Below the pieces are notes generated by a model. The model did not search any database and was not told the origin of the DNA. It was given only the letters and a program-made list of their open reading frames with translations. From the NCBI RefSeq assembly GCF_023072615.1, contig NZ_JAKNRW010000010.1, positions 62,001 through 126,000 of the forward strand: DNA of 64,000 nt. The letters run 5' to 3'. Shown in pieces: positions 55,721-64,000 of the stretch. This stretch comes from Pseudomonas violetae (lineage in GTDB: Bacteria; Pseudomonadota; Gammaproteobacteria; Pseudomonadales; Pseudomonadaceae). The position numbers and the translations under genes were made by a program. Position 1 is the stretch's first letter, and every line of letters starts with the position of its first letter.

Positions 55721-57081
55721 GCGAGCGTGCCAACCGGCGTATCCTGCTGATCGATGACACGCCTTCCATCCACATGGATTTTCGCAAGATACTCATGCCC
55801 GCGCCGGTGCAAACCCTGGAACTGGACGCGATGGAAGCGACGTTATTCGGTAATGCATCGCGTCCGGTCCGCTTGCCGTTCGAGCTGGATTCAGCGTACG
55901 GCGGGCAGGAGGGCCTGGGCAAACTAAAGTTGGCGCTGCAGCAACAGCGTCCCTATGCCCTGGCCTTTGTCGATATGCGCATGCCCGAAGGCTGGGACGG
56001 CGCGCAAACCATCGAACAGCTGTGGCAGGAAGACCCGCGCCTGCAAGTGGTGGTTTGCACCGCCTACTCCGATTACTCCTGGGATGAACTGCTCGAGCGC
56101 CTGCAAGCCCATGACCGGGTGCTGATTCTGAAAAAGCCGTTCGACAATATTGAAGTCCAGCAAATGGCCAACACGCTGTTGGCCAAATGGGCGTTGACGG
56201 AGCGGGCCAGCTTGCAGATGAACCATTTGGAGTTGCTGGTGCAGCAGGAAATTGACGAACGCAAACAGCTTGAATCGCAGCTGGTGCAATCGGAAAAACT
56301 CGCCTCCCTGGGACAGCTCGCCGCCGGTGTCGCCCACGAAATCAACAACCCCATCGGTTTCATCTCCTCCAATCTGGGTACCCTGGATGGCTATTTCCAG
56401 CAACTGCAGGAAATGCTCGATGCCTATCGACAGGCGGAAGTGTCGATCGAGTCCAGGGAATGGGTCGAACGACTGCAGCAGTTGCGCGAACGAGTCGAGC
56501 TGGAATTCCTGCGCGATGACATTCCGCTGCTGATCAAGGAATCCAAGGACGGCATTGGCCGAGTCGGCCAGATCGTCAGGGACCTCAAGGATTTCTCTCG
56601 AGTGGACTCCAATCAAGAATGGCAGTGGACCAACCTGCAGCAGGGGATCGAGTCGACCCTGAACATCGTCGCCAGCGAACTCAAATACAAGGCTGATGTG
56701 CTCAAGGACTATCAGGTGCTGCCGGACATCGAATGCCTGCCTTCGCAAATCAATCAGGTGATCATGAACCTGATCGTCAACGCCTCCCAGGCCATCGGCC
56801 CCGAGCGCGGCACCCTCACTTTGCGTACCGGGCACGCAGCGCAATCGGTGTGGATCGAAGTGCAAGACACCGGCTCCGGTATCACGCCACAGAACCTGCA
56901 GAAAATATTCGATCCGTTCTTCACCACCAAACCCGTGGGCCAGGGAACGGGGCTGGGGTTATCCCTGTCCTACGGCATCGTGAGGAAGCACCGGGGCGAA
57001 ATTTCGGTGCGCAGTGAAGTCGGCGTGGGCACGACTTTCCGGGTCGAGTTACCGATTCGCCAGACCAGCCAGGGCGGCTGA
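55717..57081 (+). CDS. Cytoplasmic REC-histidine kinase hybrid
   Basis: A 454-residue protein. The N-terminal receiver ([20 protein letters not shown], Asp in [13 protein letters not shown]) is strikingly similar to that of the REC-GGDEF-EAL protein, including the [11 protein letters not shown] region, so the two arose by duplication. HisKA has [19 protein letters not shown], and HATPase has [15 protein letters not shown] and GTGLGLSL. It has no TM segment. It probably receives phosphate from the DAHL kinase and may pass phosphate onward to the c-di-GMP enzyme; direction is inferred. A terminator follows, closing the four-gene unit. Confidence 0.88.
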   Translation: MSERANRRILLIDDTPSIHMDFRKILMPAPVQTLELDAMEATLFGNASRPVRLPFELDSAYGGQEGLGKLKLALQQQRPYALAFVDMRMPEGWDGAQTIEQLWQEDPRLQVVVCTAYSDYSWDELLERLQAHDRVLILKKPFDNIEVQQMANTLLAKWALTERASLQMNHLELLVQQEIDERKQLESQLVQSEKLASLGQLAAGVAHEINNPIGFISSNLGTLDGYFQQLQEMLDAYRQAEVSIESREWVERLQQLRERVELEFLRDDIPLLIKESKDGIGRVGQIVRDLKDFSRVDSNQEWQWTNLQQGIESTLNIVASELKYKADVLKDYQVLPDIECLPSQINQVIMNLIVNASQAIGPERGTLTLRTGHAAQSVWIEVQDTGSGITPQNLQKIFDPFFTTKPVGQGTGLGLSLSYGIVRKHRGEISVRSEVGVGTTFRVELPIRQTSQGG

Positions 57082-57107
57082 AACCCATCTACTATCAGTC
57101 GAGGTAG

Positions 57108-57137
57108 AATCGAGATCCGAGTTGCTCTCGATTTTTT
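57108..57137 (+). terminator. Rho-independent terminator closing the signalling operon
   Basis: The stem AATCGAGA / TCTCGATT with a ten-base loop is followed by TTTTT, about 27 bases after the REC-kinase stop. Confidence 0.75.
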
Positions 57138-57234
57138 CCTGCGAAGCAGCATGCCGTACAACTTCAGCGACTCGGCAGCTCTAACGATAAGCACATCGCC
57201 GCATCACTGTTGAGTCCGAACCCAAGGAAACCGT

Positions 57235-58854
57235 ATGAGCCTGTCCCTCCTGAGCCGCTACGCCTTCTTTGCCGCTTGCGTGATCTTCACCCTCGCCAGC
57301 TTGCCCTTCGTGCAGCATGAATGGTTGTGGCCAATCACTGCCATTACCGGCGTCCTGAGCCTGATCGGCCTGTTTGATCTGCTGCAAAGCCCGCATGCCG
57401 TGCGCCGCAACTATCCGATACTGGGTAACATCCGCTACCTGGTCGAAGGCATCCGCCCAGAAATCCGCCAGTATCTGCTTGAGTCCGATAGTGACGCCCT
57501 GCCCTTCTCCCGGGCGCAGCGCTCACTGGTCTACTCCAGAGCGAAAAATGAAAGCGCGGACAAACCCTTCGGCACCTTGATCGACGTTTATCAGTCGGGC
57601 TTCGAATTCATTGGCCACTCCATGCGTCCGGCGCCTTTGAGCGATCCGAGCGGCTTTCGCGTGATCGTCGGCGGCCCGCAATGCACTCAGCCCTACTCCG
57701 CATCGGTGTTCAACATTTCGGCCATGAGCTTCGGCTCCCTCAGCGCCAACGCGATTCGCGCGTTGAACCAGGGCGCCAAGCTGGGTAACTTCGCCCATGA
57801 CACCGGCGAAGGCAGCATCAGCGCCTATCACCGGGAAAACGGCGGCGACCTGACCTGGGAGCTCGGCAGCGGCTACTTCGGCTGTCGCACCGCTGATGGC
57901 CGCTTCGACCCGGAACGCTTCGCCAAACAGGCGCAGACGCCACAAGTGCGGATGATCGAAATCAAGATGTCCCAAGGGGCAAAACCCGGCCACGGCGGGA
58001 TTCTGCCCAAGCATAAAGTCACCAGGGAAATCGCCGAGACCCGTGGCATCATGATGGGTGAGGACTGCATCTCACCGTCGCGCCACAGCGCGTTTTCCAC
58101 GCCCATCGAAATGATGCATTTCATCCAGCAACTGCGGGAACTGTCCGGAGGCAAACCGGTGGGTTTCAAGTTCTGCCTGGGTCATCCGTGGGAGTTCATG
58201 GGCATCGCCAAGGCCATGCTGGAAACCGGCATCCTCCCGGACTTCATCGTCGTCGACGGCAAGGAAGGCGGCACCGGTGCAGCTCCCGTGGAGTTCACCG
58301 ACCACATCGGCGTACCGATGCGCGAAGGCCTGTTGTTCGTGCACAACACCCTGGTAGGCCTGAACCTGCGCGACAAGATCAAGCTCGGAGCCAGCGGCAA
58401 AATCGTCAGTGCGTTCGACATCGCCAGCGTCCTGGCCATCGGCGCCGACTGGGCCAACTCAGCACGGGGCTTCATGTTCGCCATCGGCTGCATCCAGTCG
58501 CAAAGCTGCCACACCAATAAATGCCCGACCGGCGTCGCCACCCAGGACCCTCTGCGCCAGCGTGCCCTCGTAGTCCCGGACAAAGCCCAGCGAGTTTTCA
58601 ACTTCCACCGCAACACCCTCAAGGCCCTGGCGGAAATGCTCGCCGCCGCCGGCCTTGATCACCCCTCGCAACTCTCAGCCAAGCATCTGGTAAGGCGCAT
58701 GTCGGCCACCGAGATCAAACTGTTCTCGCAGTTGCATGTGTTCCTCAAACCGGGGGAACTGCTGACCGGCGAAGTGAGCGGCGAATTCTACTCACGCATG
58801 TGGCAGATGGCGCGGGCGGATAGTTTTGAGCCTGCGCAAACCGATGGGGGCTGA
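57235..58854 (+). CDS. FMN-binding glutamate synthase-family protein (GltB2-like)
   Basis: A 539-residue protein with one or two N-terminal TM helices (about 1-50) followed by the FMN-binding barrel of glutamate synthase. Blocks include SAMSFGSLSANAIRALNQGAK, GQGAKPGHGG-like SQGAKPGHGGILP and DGKEGGTGAAP. The C-rich loop CIQSQSCHTNKCPTGVATQ resembles the 3Fe-4S ligands of GltB. The amidotransferase domain is absent, so it is not a complete GOGAT. The electron donor and substrate are unknown. It stands alone between a terminator and the convergent gtr genes. Confidence 0.88.
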   Translation: MSLSLLSRYAFFAACVIFTLASLPFVQHEWLWPITAITGVLSLIGLFDLLQSPHAVRRNYPILGNIRYLVEGIRPEIRQYLLESDSDALPFSRAQRSLVYSRAKNESADKPFGTLIDVYQSGFEFIGHSMRPAPLSDPSGFRVIVGGPQCTQPYSASVFNISAMSFGSLSANAIRALNQGAKLGNFAHDTGEGSISAYHRENGGDLTWELGSGYFGCRTADGRFDPERFAKQAQTPQVRMIEIKMSQGAKPGHGGILPKHKVTREIAETRGIMMGEDCISPSRHSAFSTPIEMMHFIQQLRELSGGKPVGFKFCLGHPWEFMGIAKAMLETGILPDFIVVDGKEGGTGAAPVEFTDHIGVPMREGLLFVHNTLVGLNLRDKIKLGASGKIVSAFDIASVLAIGADWANSARGFMFAIGCIQSQSCHTNKCPTGVATQDPLRQRALVVPDKAQRVFNFHRNTLKALAEMLAAAGLDHPSQLSAKHLVRRMSATEIKLFSQLHVFLKPGELLTGEVSGEFYSRMWQMARADSFEPAQTDGG

Positions 58855-58860
58855 GGCGCT

Positions 58861-60369
58861 TCACCAGCGCAGCGCCTTGATCGGCTGTGGCTCCTTGATG
58901 ACGATAAACCCGTAATCTCCTATCAGGTAAATCCGGTAGTACTGGTTGTCCACTAACGCCGGATAGGCCTGGTACCCCACGCGCGTTGCATTGCGCCGTT
59001 CCTTCTCGGCGACCACGTTGGTGATTCCGATGCTGGGCAAGTTCTCGGCCAGCATGTAGAAGTCGATGTTGAGCAAGTAACGCAGCACCGGCATCTGCCT
59101 GAACGAACCTGCGGCGCCCGTCAGCCAGTGGTCGGAATAGGTCACTGACAGGTAGATACGCTTGGCTTCGCGCAGCGGACGATGGGCATTGATGTCGTGC
59201 TCAAGACTCGCCAGCGCATTAGTGGCGAAGGCCTTCTGAACTGTCAGCACCCGGCCGTACGCGTAAGACAGCGACAGCATCGCCAACAGCGGTAACGCCA
59301 GCAGCAGCGCCAGGTGCCGGTGCAGCTGCGCCAATGCCAGGTGGCTCAGGTAGAACAGCAGGACCAGCAGCACGGCGAACCCCATCAAGGTTCTGGCGCC
59401 TTCGTTGAAATCGCGAAAAAACAACGCCACGCCCGATACGAGCAAAGTCACAAGCGGTAGGGTCAGCAGGCATACCAAGCCAAAGAAAAGGCGTTTCGGT
59501 GCACTGTCCGGACGCCTGGAAATCTCGCGCCCCAGCCGCACCGCTCCCGCTATTGCACACAACAGCAGTCCGGCAAACACCCAAGTGAACCCGCCATGAA
59601 ACAGCAACTGCACCTTTTCCAGCACGCGGACGATATTGATCAGCACTTGCAGCCAGGGATCGGCCTCCAGGTTCAATAACAGGGTACGATTCTGCTGGGT
59701 AAACGGATAGGCGGTCACGCTGTAGATCATAGCGCCGAGGACCGCCTGGGCCATTTTCCAGCCGATCAGATCTCGCCATTTCTGCCAAGCCAGCTGGTCA
59801 TGCGCAGCCCTCAGGACTTCAAGGCAGCACAAACCCAGGAACACATTGAAGCTGACCTGATACAGCCCCAAACCCAGCGCTACAAGACAGGCCGGCACCA
59901 GCCATTGCAGGATGCGCGAGGCGTGGCGAAAACTGATCGCGTAAACGACTGCCACCACGCTCAATGCCATGGCCGGGCCGTCATATTGATAAGACAGGTT
60001 CTGCAAGAAAAACGGGTTGTACCACAGCGGCAACACCACCAGGCAGTTGGAAACCGAGGGCTCGCGCCAGTAGTGAAACGTCAGGCTGGTCAACGCCGAG
60101 GCCATGGCCAGCGAGGCGATCAACAGGGGCAATGGGAAAATGTTGGGGGCGGCGTGGCTGAAGGTCAGTGCGTTGTACATCAACTCGCTGAACAACCGTC
60201 CCTGCCCGGCCCACGCCGTACCGCCCGACAGCGAGCGCCAGTTGTCATCGATGTAACGGTAGTCGGCCAGCAACAGCGGCAGGACATACAACAACGTTGC
60301 CAGCATGAAAAACCGCCAGACCTGACGCCGCCCCAATTCCCGGGTCAGGGCATCGTGGAACCGGCCCAT
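58861..60369 (-). CDS. GtrC-type membrane glucosyltransferase for O-antigen
   Basis: A 502-residue protein with about ten TM segments and a short periplasmic C-terminal part, matching the glucosyltransferase II (GtrII) family. The first periplasmic loop contains DYRYIDDNWRSLSGG, where acidic residues are catalytic. These enzymes move a glucose (or other sugar) from undecaprenyl phosphate onto the O-antigen in the periplasm. The last gene of gtrA-gtrB-gtrC, starting one base after the gtrB stop. It is the serotype-specific component and is usually the most variable; no phage gene is attached here. Confidence 0.8.
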   Translation of the reverse strand: MGRFHDALTRELGRRQVWRFFMLATLLYVLPLLLADYRYIDDNWRSLSGGTAWAGQGRLFSELMYNALTFSHAAPNIFPLPLLIASLAMASALTSLTFHYWREPSVSNCLVVLPLWYNPFFLQNLSYQYDGPAMALSVVAVVYAISFRHASRILQWLVPACLVALGLGLYQVSFNVFLGLCCLEVLRAAHDQLAWQKWRDLIGWKMAQAVLGAMIYSVTAYPFTQQNRTLLLNLEADPWLQVLINIVRVLEKVQLLFHGGFTWVFAGLLLCAIAGAVRLGREISRRPDSAPKRLFFGLVCLLTLPLVTLLVSGVALFFRDFNEGARTLMGFAVLLVLLFYLSHLALAQLHRHLALLLALPLLAMLSLSYAYGRVLTVQKAFATNALASLEHDINAHRPLREAKRIYLSVTYSDHWLTGAAGSFRQMPVLRYLLNIDFYMLAENLPSIGITNVVAEKERRNATRVGYQAYPALVDNQYYRIYLIGDYGFIVIKEPQPIKALRW

Positions 60370-60370
60370 G

Positions 60371-61312
60371 CTAAAGACCGCGCCCCTGCCTGGCGCCGAC
60401 GATGTCCTTGATCACGTAACGCGGTCGGTGCTTGGCTTCGATGTAGATGCGGCCCACATACTCGCCGAGGATGCCGATGCCAATCAACTGTACGCCGCCG
60501 AGAAACAGAATAGCGGTCATCAGCGAGGGGTAACCCGGGACGCTATTACCGAAGAAGATCTTGTCCAACACCATGTACACCGCATACAGCACGGCGAATA
60601 TTGAAATGGCGCCACCGATGTAGGTCCACAGTCGCAACGGCACCGTACTGAACGAGGTCACGCCCTCCAGTGCCAGGTTCCACAGTTTCCAGCCGTTGTA
60701 TTTACTATTGCCGGCCACCCGCGAGGCGCGCTCGTATTCCACCACCACGGTGTTGAAACCGGCCCAGGACAGGACGCCCTTCATGAACAGCTGATGTTCC
60801 GGCAGCGCGCGAATCACGTCGACGACTTTGCGGTCCATCAGCCGGAAATCGCCGACATTTTCTTCGATACGAGTGTAAGCAATGCGATTGAGCAGATGGT
60901 AGAAAAGCGTCGCGCTGTGACGCTTCATGTAGCTGTCGGCACTGCGGTCGCGGCGCTTGGCAAGCACTACATCGGCGCCCTTCAACCACTGTTCGATCAA
61001 CAACGGGATAACGCTGATCGGGTCCTGCAGATCAACGTCCATGGGAATCACCGCATCACCGGTGGCATGTTCGAGGCCGGCGAAGAGCGCAGGCTCCTTG
61101 CCGAAGTTACGGGAAAAATTGATCAGCATGACTTGATCGTCAACCTGAGCGAGCGCAGCAGCCCGCTCCGCCGTCCGGTCAGTGCTGCCGTCGTTGATGA
61201 ACACAATCTCGACCTGCGTCTGGTCGAGCTTCAATTCGTTGCGCACCGCCTGATAAAACAGATCGATCGCCTGCTCTTCATTGAACACTGGGACGATGAG
61301 CGAGATTTTCAT
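60371..61312 (-). CDS. gtrB: GtrB-type bactoprenol glucosyltransferase
   Basis: A 313-residue GT2 enzyme. The N-terminal catalytic domain has [21 protein letters not shown] and the metal-binding DVDLQDP. Two C-terminal TM helices (around 228-300) anchor it. The enzyme transfers glucose from UDP-glucose to undecaprenyl phosphate on the cytoplasmic side. It overlaps gtrA by four bases and abuts the gtrC-like gene. Confidence 0.93.
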   Translation of the reverse strand: MKISLIVPVFNEEQAIDLFYQAVRNELKLDQTQVEIVFINDGSTDRTAERAAALAQVDDQVMLINFSRNFGKEPALFAGLEHATGDAVIPMDVDLQDPISVIPLLIEQWLKGADVVLAKRRDRSADSYMKRHSATLFYHLLNRIAYTRIEENVGDFRLMDRKVVDVIRALPEHQLFMKGVLSWAGFNTVVVEYERASRVAGNSKYNGWKLWNLALEGVTSFSTVPLRLWTYIGGAISIFAVLYAVYMVLDKIFFGNSVPGYPSLMTAILFLGGVQLIGIGILGEYVGRIYIEAKHRPRYVIKDIVGARQGRGL

Positions 61313-61683
61313 GGGCGACGCTCGCGAAACACCACGTATTTGGAGAACAGGAACCCCAGCACCAGGCTCAAAGCAGAAAACAGGCAGACTGTGAGCAGGC
61401 CATGGAGTCTCCAGACGTCAGCCAAATGGCCGACCCCCAGGCTCAAGGCGCCCATAGTGCCCAGAAACAGAGCGTAGTTGACGACCGACGTTTTGCCGTC
61501 GAAGGTAAATTGCGCGTTCATGTAGAAGGAGAAAGAAGCGGCCACGCAGAACGCCACGAGATTGCTGATAGCCTGGCTGAAGTCAGCCGCCACGCTCAGC
61601 AAAAAAAAGATCTGCCAATGGATCAGCGTATTCGCGATCCCGATCACCGTATAGCTGGACATTCCTTTCCACAAACGTCTCAT
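61309..61683 (-). CDS. gtrA: GtrA-family lipid-linked sugar flippase
   Basis: A 124-residue protein with four TM helices ([20 protein letters not shown] near the start, FSKYVVFR at the end) typical of GtrA. It is thought to flip the glucosylated undecaprenyl phosphate across the inner membrane. It is the first gene of the module and overlaps gtrB by four bases. In phage-borne versions gtrA-gtrB are conserved and the third gene gives the serotype; this set fits that pattern. Confidence 0.9.
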   Translation of the reverse strand: MRRLWKGMSSYTVIGIANTLIHWQIFFLLSVAADFSQAISNLVAFCVAASFSFYMNAQFTFDGKTSVVNYALFLGTMGALSLGVGHLADVWRLHGLLTVCLFSALSLVLGFLFSKYVVFRERRP

Positions 61684-61797
61684 GGTGCCCCACCCGTTGC
61701 TGACAACCGCCGCCTTCAGTTCATACGGGTTTGAGCTTGTCTACTGTCAGAAATCACAGGTGGAGGTGTGTTTCTGACGAGCGGTAAAGATCGAGAT

Positions 61798-61832
61798 AAA
61801 AAAAACCCGGCCATATAAGCCGGGTTCTTTTT
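61798..61832 (-). terminator. Terminator of the amino acid permease gene
   Basis: The stem AACCCGGC / GCCGGGTT with a loop, read on the reverse strand, ends in eight Ts 18 bases after the permease stop. A T run on the forward side makes it look bidirectional. Confidence 0.85.
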
Positions 61833-61849
61833 ACATCCCACGTGACAAT

Positions 61850-63271
61850 TTATGGAGCCGAACGCACCGCACCTTGCGATACGTTGGTCGGCTGCAACTT
61901 GAACACGTAGAACAACACCGTCAGCAACACCAGGAAGGCCGGGCCGACATACAGCGCCACGCGGGTGTCCGGGAAATAGGCCATGAGGCCGACCACCAGT
62001 ACCAGGAACGCCAGCGCCAGGTAGGAGCTGATCGGGAACAGCCACATTTTGTATTTCAAGCCGGCACGTTCGCTGGCGCTCAGGCCTTTGCGGAATTTGA
62101 GCTGGGCCAGCAGGATCATCACCCAGGTCCAGATCGCGCCGAATGTGGCAATCGCCGTCACCCAGACGAAGACTTTCTCAGGCACCAGATAGTTGAGCAG
62201 CACGCCCAGTAGCAAGGCGCCGATCGACAGCAGCAGTGCGCGACGCGGTACGCCGTTGCTCGAGGTCTTGGCGAAACCGGCCGGGGCCTGGCCATTTTGC
62301 GCCAGGCTGTAGAGCATGCGACCGGTGCTAAAGATGCCACCGTTGCAGGACGACAGCGCTGCAGTGATCACTACGAAGTTGATGATGCCGGCGGCGGTCT
62401 TGATGCCCAGGCGCTCGAAGGTCATCACGAACGGGCTGCCCTGGGTGCCGATTTCGTTCCACGGGTAGATCGACAGGATCACGAACAGTGCGCCGACGTA
62501 GAACAGCAGAATGCGCCAGAACACCGAGCCGATTGCATTCGGAATGGTCTTCTGCGGGTTTTTCGCTTCACCAGCGGTGAGGCCGATCATCTCGACGCCG
62601 AGGTAGGCGAACATCACCATCTGCAGGGACATCAATATTCCCTGCACGCCATTGGGCATGAAGCCACCGTGGGCCCAGAGATTGGAAATCCCCAGCGCCA
62701 CACCGTCGTTGCCGAAACCGAACGCGATAACGCCGATACCGCCGATCACCATGGCAATAATGGTGACGATCTTGATCAGGGCGAACCAGAATTCGAATTC
62801 CCCGAAGGCTTTCACTGCGATCAGGTTGATCGAGCCCATGCTGATCAAGGCCGCCAGGGCCCAGATCCAGCGCGGCACCTCGGGGAACCACACGCCCATG
62901 TACACCGCCACTGCGGTAATTTCCGCAACGCAGGTCACCAGCCACAGGAACCAGTAGTTCCAGCCAGTAAGAAAGCCCGCCAATGGGCCGAGGTAATCTT
63001 GAGCGTAACGGCTGAAGGAGCCCGCCACCGGGTTATGCACAGCCATCTCGCCTAGTGCGCGCATAATCACCAGGATCGCCAGACCGCCGATGATGTAGGA
63101 AAGCATGATCGCTGGGCCGGCCATTTCGATGGCCTTGGCCGAACCGAGAAACAGACCGACGCCGATACAGGCACCGAGCGCCATCAAGCGAATATGCCGT
63201 TCGCCGAGTTCGCGTTTAAGCGGGCCGCCTTGAGCGGTCTCGCCCTGGGGCAGGTGATTGCCGTCTGGCAT
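61850..63271 (-). CDS. Amino acid permease of the AAT/APC family
   Basis: A 473-residue transporter with twelve TM segments. RHIRLMALGACIGVGLFLGSA is the APC consensus in TM1, and ALGEMAVHNPVAGSFSRYAQ and ALSSCNGGIFSTGRMLYSLA are AAT family hallmarks. Such permeases import single amino acids with protons (proline, aromatic or others). The substrate cannot be fixed. The ATG at 63271 has GAGG about nine bases upstream; a further upstream frame to 63337 is rejected. It is monocistronic with its own terminator. Confidence 0.92.
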   Translation of the reverse strand: MPDGNHLPQGETAQGGPLKRELGERHIRLMALGACIGVGLFLGSAKAIEMAGPAIMLSYIIGGLAILVIMRALGEMAVHNPVAGSFSRYAQDYLGPLAGFLTGWNYWFLWLVTCVAEITAVAVYMGVWFPEVPRWIWALAALISMGSINLIAVKAFGEFEFWFALIKIVTIIAMVIGGIGVIAFGFGNDGVALGISNLWAHGGFMPNGVQGILMSLQMVMFAYLGVEMIGLTAGEAKNPQKTIPNAIGSVFWRILLFYVGALFVILSIYPWNEIGTQGSPFVMTFERLGIKTAAGIINFVVITAALSSCNGGIFSTGRMLYSLAQNGQAPAGFAKTSSNGVPRRALLLSIGALLLGVLLNYLVPEKVFVWVTAIATFGAIWTWVMILLAQLKFRKGLSASERAGLKYKMWLFPISSYLALAFLVLVVGLMAYFPDTRVALYVGPAFLVLLTVLFYVFKLQPTNVSQGAVRSAP

Positions 63272-63740
63272 GGGGGTACAACCTCGTCTTGTTATTGGAT
63301 ATGACCACCGAGTAGCCAAGCGTGGGCAGGTCGCCATTGCTTGCCTGAAACCAGATCTGCTTCGTGGGCAGAACCGTCTTGTAGGACAAAACCTCCAAGA
63401 TCAGCGGGGCGTGCAGTATAAAAAGCTTCCGGCAGGTTTTTTCACTCTATAAATCACAACATTCAGCGAGAACTCTCGGCAAAAGCGCGGTTTACGGAGG
63501 GGCATTACCTAGATTTCGTAGGAATAATCGCAGCTAAAACGGCGCGGAGTATTGCACAATATTGGTGCGTCGCGATGCCCCTACCTAGGCAGTATTTACC
63601 TGATAATGGCTCTAGAGCGGTAGTCCCAGGGCACCGCCATGCCTCCCGGAGGTGTTTCGGAAATTTCCTGCGTCTTTTGCAGATCTTTGTAGGCAGACGC
63701 CTGGCTAGGGTGGTGAGACAACTCACGGAGGAGCAATGGA
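63272..63740. other. 469-base intergenic region before the RAYT gene
   Basis: No credible gene. An open frame on the reverse strand (63505-63726) has no ribosome-binding site. The stretch contains the palindrome GGAAATTTCC at 63659 followed by a reverse-strand CCTACAAAG word, and several TAGG/CCTA words (63509-63595). These resemble the CCTACAAAA repeats near 10550. It probably includes the promoters of the permease and the RAYT gene. Confidence 0.5.
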
Positions 63741-64000
63741 ATGCACTCGCACCCCAACTCGCACTTACTTCGCCTTGGACGGTTTTCAGAGCCGGGGCGG
63801 GCCTACCTCATCACCGTGGTGGTGCACGAACGGCGACCACTCTTCAAGGATTGGCGTTTGGGCCGGCTGTTGGTGACTGAATTCAGGCGGCTGCATGAAG
63901 AGCAGCGGGTTAACTCCCTGGCCTGGGTCATCATGCCGGACCATTTCCACTGGTTGGTGCAACTGGAAGCACACCCCCTGGCGAGACTCATGCAAGTCAC
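63741..64000 (+). CDS. REP-associated tyrosine transposase (RAYT), N-terminal part
   Basis: The frame opens at an ATG with an excellent GGAGGAG ribosome-binding site seven bases upstream and runs off the window end, giving 86 codons. GRAYLITVVVHERRPLFKDW and WVIMPDHFHWLVQLE are the Y1/IS200-type core of RAYT proteins; HFH is the HUH-like metal site. The catalytic tyrosine lies beyond the window. RAYTs are domesticated IS200-like nucleases that spread REPINs, and many REPINs occur in this window, so this is a likely cognate enzyme. Which REP subtype it serves cannot be seen. Confidence 0.88.
   Translation, partial: MHSHPNSHLLRLGRFSEPGRAYLITVVVHERRPLFKDWRLGRLLVTEFRRLHEEQRVNSLAWVIMPDHFHWLVQLEAHPLARLMQV

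Noticed and set aside
49403..57081. Signalling block considered as a phage-defence island
   Set aside because: Domains are classical receiver, kinase, GGDEF/EAL and peroxidase; no nuclease, NTPase or toxin module typical of defence systems.
63505..63726. 73-residue reverse frame before the RAYT gene
   Set aside because: Arg/Lys/Leu-rich without domain, no start signal, located where promoters are expected.

Overview
This 64 kb window is chromosomal DNA from a Pseudomonas, most likely of the P. fluorescens group. The evidence is the gene content (AatJQMP/AauSR acidic amino acid system, PA3496-family small protein, MotY, GlpM, argF next to an FbpC-type ATPase), the high-GC codon usage, and many Pseudomonas-type REP/REPIN palindromes with part of a REP-associated tyrosine transposase (RAYT) at the right edge. 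There is no tRNA, rRNA, CRISPR array or complete insertion sequence in the window.

Layout, left to right. 1-9.8 kb: HugZ-like heme protein (partial), an SDR, Mrp/ApbC, metG, then an unusual reduced Rnf-like operon (A-B-D-G-E without C) followed by nth and a PA3496-family gene. 9.8-18.4 kb: a BvgA/EvgA-like LuxR regulator, an uncharacterised two-TM membrane protein, argG, motY, pyrC-rnt, a peroxiredoxin, bfd, bfr and grxD. 18.5-24 kb: a molybdopterin oxidoreductase, a small unknown protein, argF with an overlapping ABC ATPase, and ybaK. 24-29.5 kb: the glycerol regulon glpF-glpK-glpR-glpD with recognisable GlpR operators. 29.5-36.9 kb: the acidic amino acid uptake operon aatJQMP with its sensor and regulator aauSR, preceded by two AauR boxes and a sigma-54 promoter, then glpM. 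37-44.8 kb: a DsbA-family protein, a secreted alpha/beta hydrolase, a 1868-residue toxin-like protein and a 219-bp tandem duplication of a REPIN unit. 44.8-49.3 kb: metE/metR divergent pair, a LysE exporter and a Nudix hydrolase. 49.4-57.1 kb: a signalling block made of a degenerate HD-GYP response regulator divergent from a translationally coupled set: REC-GGDEF-EAL, periplasmic di-heme peroxidase, DAHL-type sensor kinase, REC-histidine kinase. 57.2-64 kb: a GltB-like FMN protein, a gtrA-gtrB-gtrC O-antigen glucosylation module, an amino acid permease and the RAYT start.

Three parts deserve most attention. First, the Rnf-like operon has lost the NADH-binding subunit RnfC and three of the four cysteines that hold the intramembrane 2Fe-2S cluster between RnfA and RnfE, so it is unlikely to be an ordinary NADH:ferredoxin pump. 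Second, a c-type di-heme peroxidase sits inside a c-di-GMP/two-component operon, suggesting a redox or peroxide signalling unit. Third, there is a giant toxin-like protein beside duplicated REPINs. Several regulatory sites could be read directly: tandem ArgR half-sites at argG and argF, GlpR sites at glpF and glpD, AauR boxes plus a -24/-12 promoter at aatJ, a Fur box at bfd and a MetR-like palindrome between metE and metR. All functional statements rest on reading motifs and recalling families; no database search was possible.
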